Source: an uncultured Sphingomonas sp. (lineage in GTDB: Bacteria > Pseudomonadota > Alphaproteobacteria > Sphingomonadales > Sphingomonadaceae). Taken from it: a DNA stretch of 54,524 nt. A program made the position numbers and the translations under genes. The stretch is from assembly GCF_937859915.1 (NCBI RefSeq), contig NZ_CALMAW010000063.1, forward strand, positions 10,192 to 64,715, in the 5' to 3' direction. Each line of letters begins with the position of its first letter. Position 1 is the first letter of the stretch. The notes below the pieces were generated by a model. It had not been told where the DNA came from. It searched no databases and saw nothing but the letters and a program-made list of their open reading frames with translations. This document shows positions 51,939 to 54,524 of this stretch, piece by piece.

Positions 51939-53270
51939 ATGATGCGCAGCGCCGCCTATCGGATCGCGACGATCTATTCCGCCGCCTTCGTCATCGCGAC
52001 GCTCGTGCTCGGCGTCGCGGTCTATTATGCGGCGCATGTCGCGCTGCAGACCCAGCTCGACGACCGCATCGCCGCCGAGATGAGCTCGCTGGTCAGCGAA
52101 TATCGCAGCGAGGGGCTGACCAGCCTCAAGCTGGTGATCAGCCGGCGCGAGCTGGCGCGGGCGACCAACGATCTCGGCTATGCGCTGTATGATCCGGCCG
52201 GGCACCGCGTCGCCGGGACACTGAGCGCGCGCAGGCCCGCGCTCGGCTGGTCGACGATCGGATTCGTCGATCGCGAGGACGCAAGCGATGTCGCGCGGTC
52301 GTTCGCGGTGCGGCTCGACGGGGGCGAGCGGCTGGCGGTTGCCGCCGATTGGGACGAGCTGGAGGCGGCGGATCGGCTGATCCTGACCATCCTCGGCGTC
52401 GCCTTCCTGGTCGAACTGATCATCGGCGGCATCGGCGCCGTCCTGCTCGGCGCCTATCTGCGTCATCGACTGTCGGGGATCAGCGGCGCGGCGGAAGGGA
52501 TCATCGCCGGCGATCTCGGCACACGCGCGCGGGTCGGGCCGCGCGGCGACGAATTCGATCGGCTGTCCGCCGCGCTCAACGCGATGCTCGATCGGATCGG
52601 CGAGCTGCTCGACACGCTCCGCCAGGTCTCGAGCGACGTCGCGCACGACCTGCGCACGCCTCTGTCGCGGCTGCGTAACGGGCTCGAGGAGGGGCTGCGC
52701 ACCGATCCCGGCCCCGCCGTGATCGAGCGCGCGATCGAGCAGAGCGACCAGGTGCTCAGCCTGTTCTCCGCGATTCTGCGGCTGTCCGAGATCGAGGCGG
52801 GCGGGCTGCGGCAGGCGTTCGCGCCGGTCGATCTCGCCGCGCTGGTGCGCGATCTGGCGGAAAGCTACGCGCCGGCGATGGAGGCAGCGGGCCGGACATT
52901 GGCGGCGCATGTCGAGACCGTCCCGCCGGTCATCGGCGACCGCGAGCTGCTCGCGCAAGCGGTGATCAACCTGCTCGACAATGCGCTGGCGCACACGCCG
53001 GTGGGAACGACGGTGCGGCTCGGCCTGGCGGTGGGTGGGGGCGGGACGGTGCTGACTGTCGCCGACGACGGCCCGGGCATTCCCGAGGCGGACCGCGACC
53101 GCGTGGTGCAGCGCTTCGCGCGTCTCGAGGCCAGCCGGACGCGGCCCGGCTATGGGCTGGGGCTCAGCCTGGTGGCGGCGGTGGCGCGCATCCACGCGAC
53201 GTCGCTCGTCCTCGGCGATGCCCGACCCGGTCTGGTCGCCACCCTGACGTTCGGAGCGGCACGCCGATGA
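51939..53270 (+). CDS. Sensor histidine kinase
   Basis: A 443-residue inner-membrane kinase. One membrane helix is at about 8-30, a periplasmic domain follows to about 145, and the second helix is LILTILGVAFLVELIIGGIG (about 147-166). Then come a HAMP segment (LRHRLSGISGAAEGIIAGDL), the HisKA box SSDVAHDLRTPLSRLRNGLE with H236, and the ATPase N box INLLDNALAHTPVG, G1 DDGPGIPEADR and G2 GYGLGLSLVAAV. The sensory part contains no recognisable domain. Its stop overlaps the efflux gene start (ATGA). Signal unknown; a metal or toxic compound fits the neighbour. Confidence 0.94.
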   Translation: MMRSAAYRIATIYSAAFVIATLVLGVAVYYAAHVALQTQLDDRIAAEMSSLVSEYRSEGLTSLKLVISRRELARATNDLGYALYDPAGHRVAGTLSARRPALGWSTIGFVDREDASDVARSFAVRLDGGERLAVAADWDELEAADRLILTILGVAFLVELIIGGIGAVLLGAYLRHRLSGISGAAEGIIAGDLGTRARVGPRGDEFDRLSAALNAMLDRIGELLDTLRQVSSDVAHDLRTPLSRLRNGLEEGLRTDPGPAVIERAIEQSDQVLSLFSAILRLSEIEAGGLRQAFAPVDLAALVRDLAESYAPAMEAAGRTLAAHVETVPPVIGDRELLAQAVINLLDNALAHTPVGTTVRLGLAVGGGGTVLTVADDGPGIPEADRDRVVQRFARLEASRTRPGYGLGLSLVAAVARIHATSLVLGDARPGLVATLTFGAARR

Positions 53271-54524
53271 TCCGCAAGCTCGGCCTGTGCGCGTTGCTGC
53301 TGCTGCCGTCCGCCTGCCAGCATTATGCGCCCGCCCCGCTGCCGCGCGCGGTACCTTTGCGGCCGGCCGCCGCCGATCTCGTCGGCATGCCGGCGGGTCC
53401 GCTGACCGTCGGCGACGTCGTGCGGCTGGCGCTTGCCAACGATCCCGATCTCGTTGCCGCGCGGGCCAAGCGGGGCGTCGCGCAGGGCCAGCTGCTGCAG
53501 ACCGGTATCCTGCCCAATCCCTCGCTGTCGGGCGCGTTCCTGCCGCTGATCTCGGGCGTCGGCTCGGTGCCGGCCTGGACCGCCGGGCTGTCGCAGGACA
53601 TCAAGGCGCTGATCACCTATCGCTCGCGACGCGAGGCGGGCCGCTACGCCGCGCAGCAGGTCTATGCCGATCTGCTGTGGCAGGAATGGCAGGTCGCGGG
53701 GCAGGCCAGGCAGCTCGTGGTAGACCTGATCGAGACGCAGCGTGCCCGCCCGGTCGCCGCCCAAGCCTACGACATTCTGTCGGCGCGCAACCAGGCCGTC
53801 GAGGCGGCGCTGGCGGCGGGCAATTCGACGCTGGTCATCGCGGCGCCGTCGCGCCTCGCCTTCCAGACCGCACGGACCACGCTCAACGGCATCGACCAGC
53901 GGATCCTGACGCTGCGTCACCAGCTGAACGCGTTGCTGGGGCTGGCGCCTGATGCGCCGCTCGCTCTGGTGCCGACGGTCGCGCTGCCGCCGCTCGACAT
54001 CGCCGCGGCGCGCGCAAGCCTCGCGACCTTGCCCGGTCGCCGCCCCGATCTGCTCGCGCTGCGGCTCGGCTATGCCGCGCAGGAGGAGACGGTACGCCAG
54101 GCGATCCTGTCGCAATTCCCCGATCTCATCTTCGGCGGCGCGGCGTCGAGCGACAACAGCCGCGTGATCAACGCCGGCCCCAACGTCACCGTCGGGCTGC
54201 CGATCTTCGATCGCAACCAGGGCAACATCGCGATCGCCCGCGCGACCCGCGAACAGCTCCGCGCCGACTATGCCGCAAGGCTTGCGGCGACCGCGGGCGA
54301 GGTCGGCGCGGCGCTCACCGAGATCGAGCAGCTCGGCCGCCAACTCGCCGTCGCGCGGCGCGACCTGCCGATGGCGCGCCAGGCCGCGGCGCGCGCCATC
54401 GCGGCGCGCAGCGCTTCCGCGATCGACGAGGCCGCCTTCGTCGATCTGATCACCACGCGCTTCACCAAGAAACAGGACGTCATGGCGCTCGAACTCGCGC
54501 TACAGGATCGGCAGGTCGCCGTGG
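53267..54524 (+). CDS. TolC-like outer-membrane efflux lipoprotein, partial
   Basis: The outer-membrane channel of an RND-type efflux system, about 419 residues to the window edge; the end is missing. The lipobox LLLPSAC (about 11-17) predicts a lipoprotein. PLTVGDVVRLALANDPDL begins the first TolC repeat (about 45-62), ILPNPSLSGAFLP and FPDLIFGGAASSD mark the beta strands, and LPIFDRNQGNIAIARATREQ is the classic second-repeat motif. It is coupled to the kinase gene by ATGA. Membrane-fusion and pump genes should follow outside the window. Confidence 0.92.
   Translation, partial: MIRKLGLCALLLLPSACQHYAPAPLPRAVPLRPAAADLVGMPAGPLTVGDVVRLALANDPDLVAARAKRGVAQGQLLQTGILPNPSLSGAFLPLISGVGSVPAWTAGLSQDIKALITYRSRREAGRYAAQQVYADLLWQEWQVAGQARQLVVDLIETQRARPVAAQAYDILSARNQAVEAALAAGNSTLVIAAPSRLAFQTARTTLNGIDQRILTLRHQLNALLGLAPDAPLALVPTVALPPLDIAAARASLATLPGRRPDLLALRLGYAAQEETVRQAILSQFPDLIFGGAASSDNSRVINAGPNVTVGLPIFDRNQGNIAIARATREQLRADYAARLAATAGEVGAALTEIEQLGRQLAVARRDLPMARQAAARAIAARSASAIDEAAFVDLITTRFTKKQDVMALELALQDRQVAV

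Overview
The window reads as chromosomal DNA of a sphingomonad (Alphaproteobacteria, Sphingomonas-like). Support comes from the high G+C content, the obgE / rpmA / rplU / hspQ block, the style of the TonB-dependent receptor, and the Tat-exported glycoside hydrolases. This is inference from the proteins, since no rRNA is present. Left flank (1-3377, mostly minus strand): obgE cut by the window edge, a GNAT acetyltransferase, rpmA and rplU with a terminator, hspQ, and a complete tRNA-Ser(CGA) with encoded CCA.

The dominant object is a genomic island of about 41 kb (about 3364-44331). It is inserted in the 3' end of the tRNA-Ser gene. The last 14 bases of the tRNA plus one more base recur as an exact 15-bp direct repeat at 44317-44331, next to a P4-type tyrosine integrase (42912-44123, minus). 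Short TGCCCAC/T repeats lie just inside both ends and look like integrase arm sites. The island also holds an AlpA-like regulator, a MOBQ/Ti-type TraA relaxase with an oriT-like sequence just upstream of it, and a DUF6118 partner. No type IV secretion genes are visible, so it looks like an integrative mobilizable element rather than a self-transmissible one. Its left third carries PhnA-like and DUF167 genes, an AraC regulator, two serine hydrolases, a single-chain restriction-modification protein, a fused nucleotidyltransferase-HEPN protein and two conserved proteins of unknown function.

The centre (20.7-36.8 kb) is a sugar regulon. It comprises a GntR/FadR regulator, a clan GH-A hydrolase, aldose 1-epimerase, a TonB receptor, two GH43 enzymes, an esterase, an SSS sugar symporter, a Gfo/Idh dehydrogenase, an SMP-30 lactonase, an IlvD/Edd sugar-acid dehydratase, a 2-keto-3-deoxygalactonate kinase and a KDPGal aldolase. 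Together these can take an arabinose/galactose-containing polysaccharide from the cell surface to pyruvate and glyceraldehyde-3-phosphate by a De Ley-Doudoroff-type route. Four intergenic regions of this locus share a 15-bp partly palindromic sequence. It is a good candidate for the operator of the local GntR regulator and ties the transcription units into one regulon.

The right part of the island (36.8-44.1 kb) is scarred. It has a chimera of IS3 orfA, histidine-kinase and receiver fragments in opposite orientations, an IS110 transposase, and then a small secreted-hydrolase set (alpha/beta hydrolase, GH10 xylanase, SGNH hydrolase). The GH10 gene is broken by two frameshifts and the esterase at 35852 by one. 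All three lie in or beside G runs, so sequencing error and real decay both remain possible.

Right flank (44332-54524): a DUF5694 protein, a small hypothetical gene, a phospholipase D family protein, a GH130-SDR operon, a dienelactone hydrolase, a DUF1488 protein, and an OmpR-type response regulator / histidine kinase / TolC-like outer-membrane factor operon that runs off the right edge.
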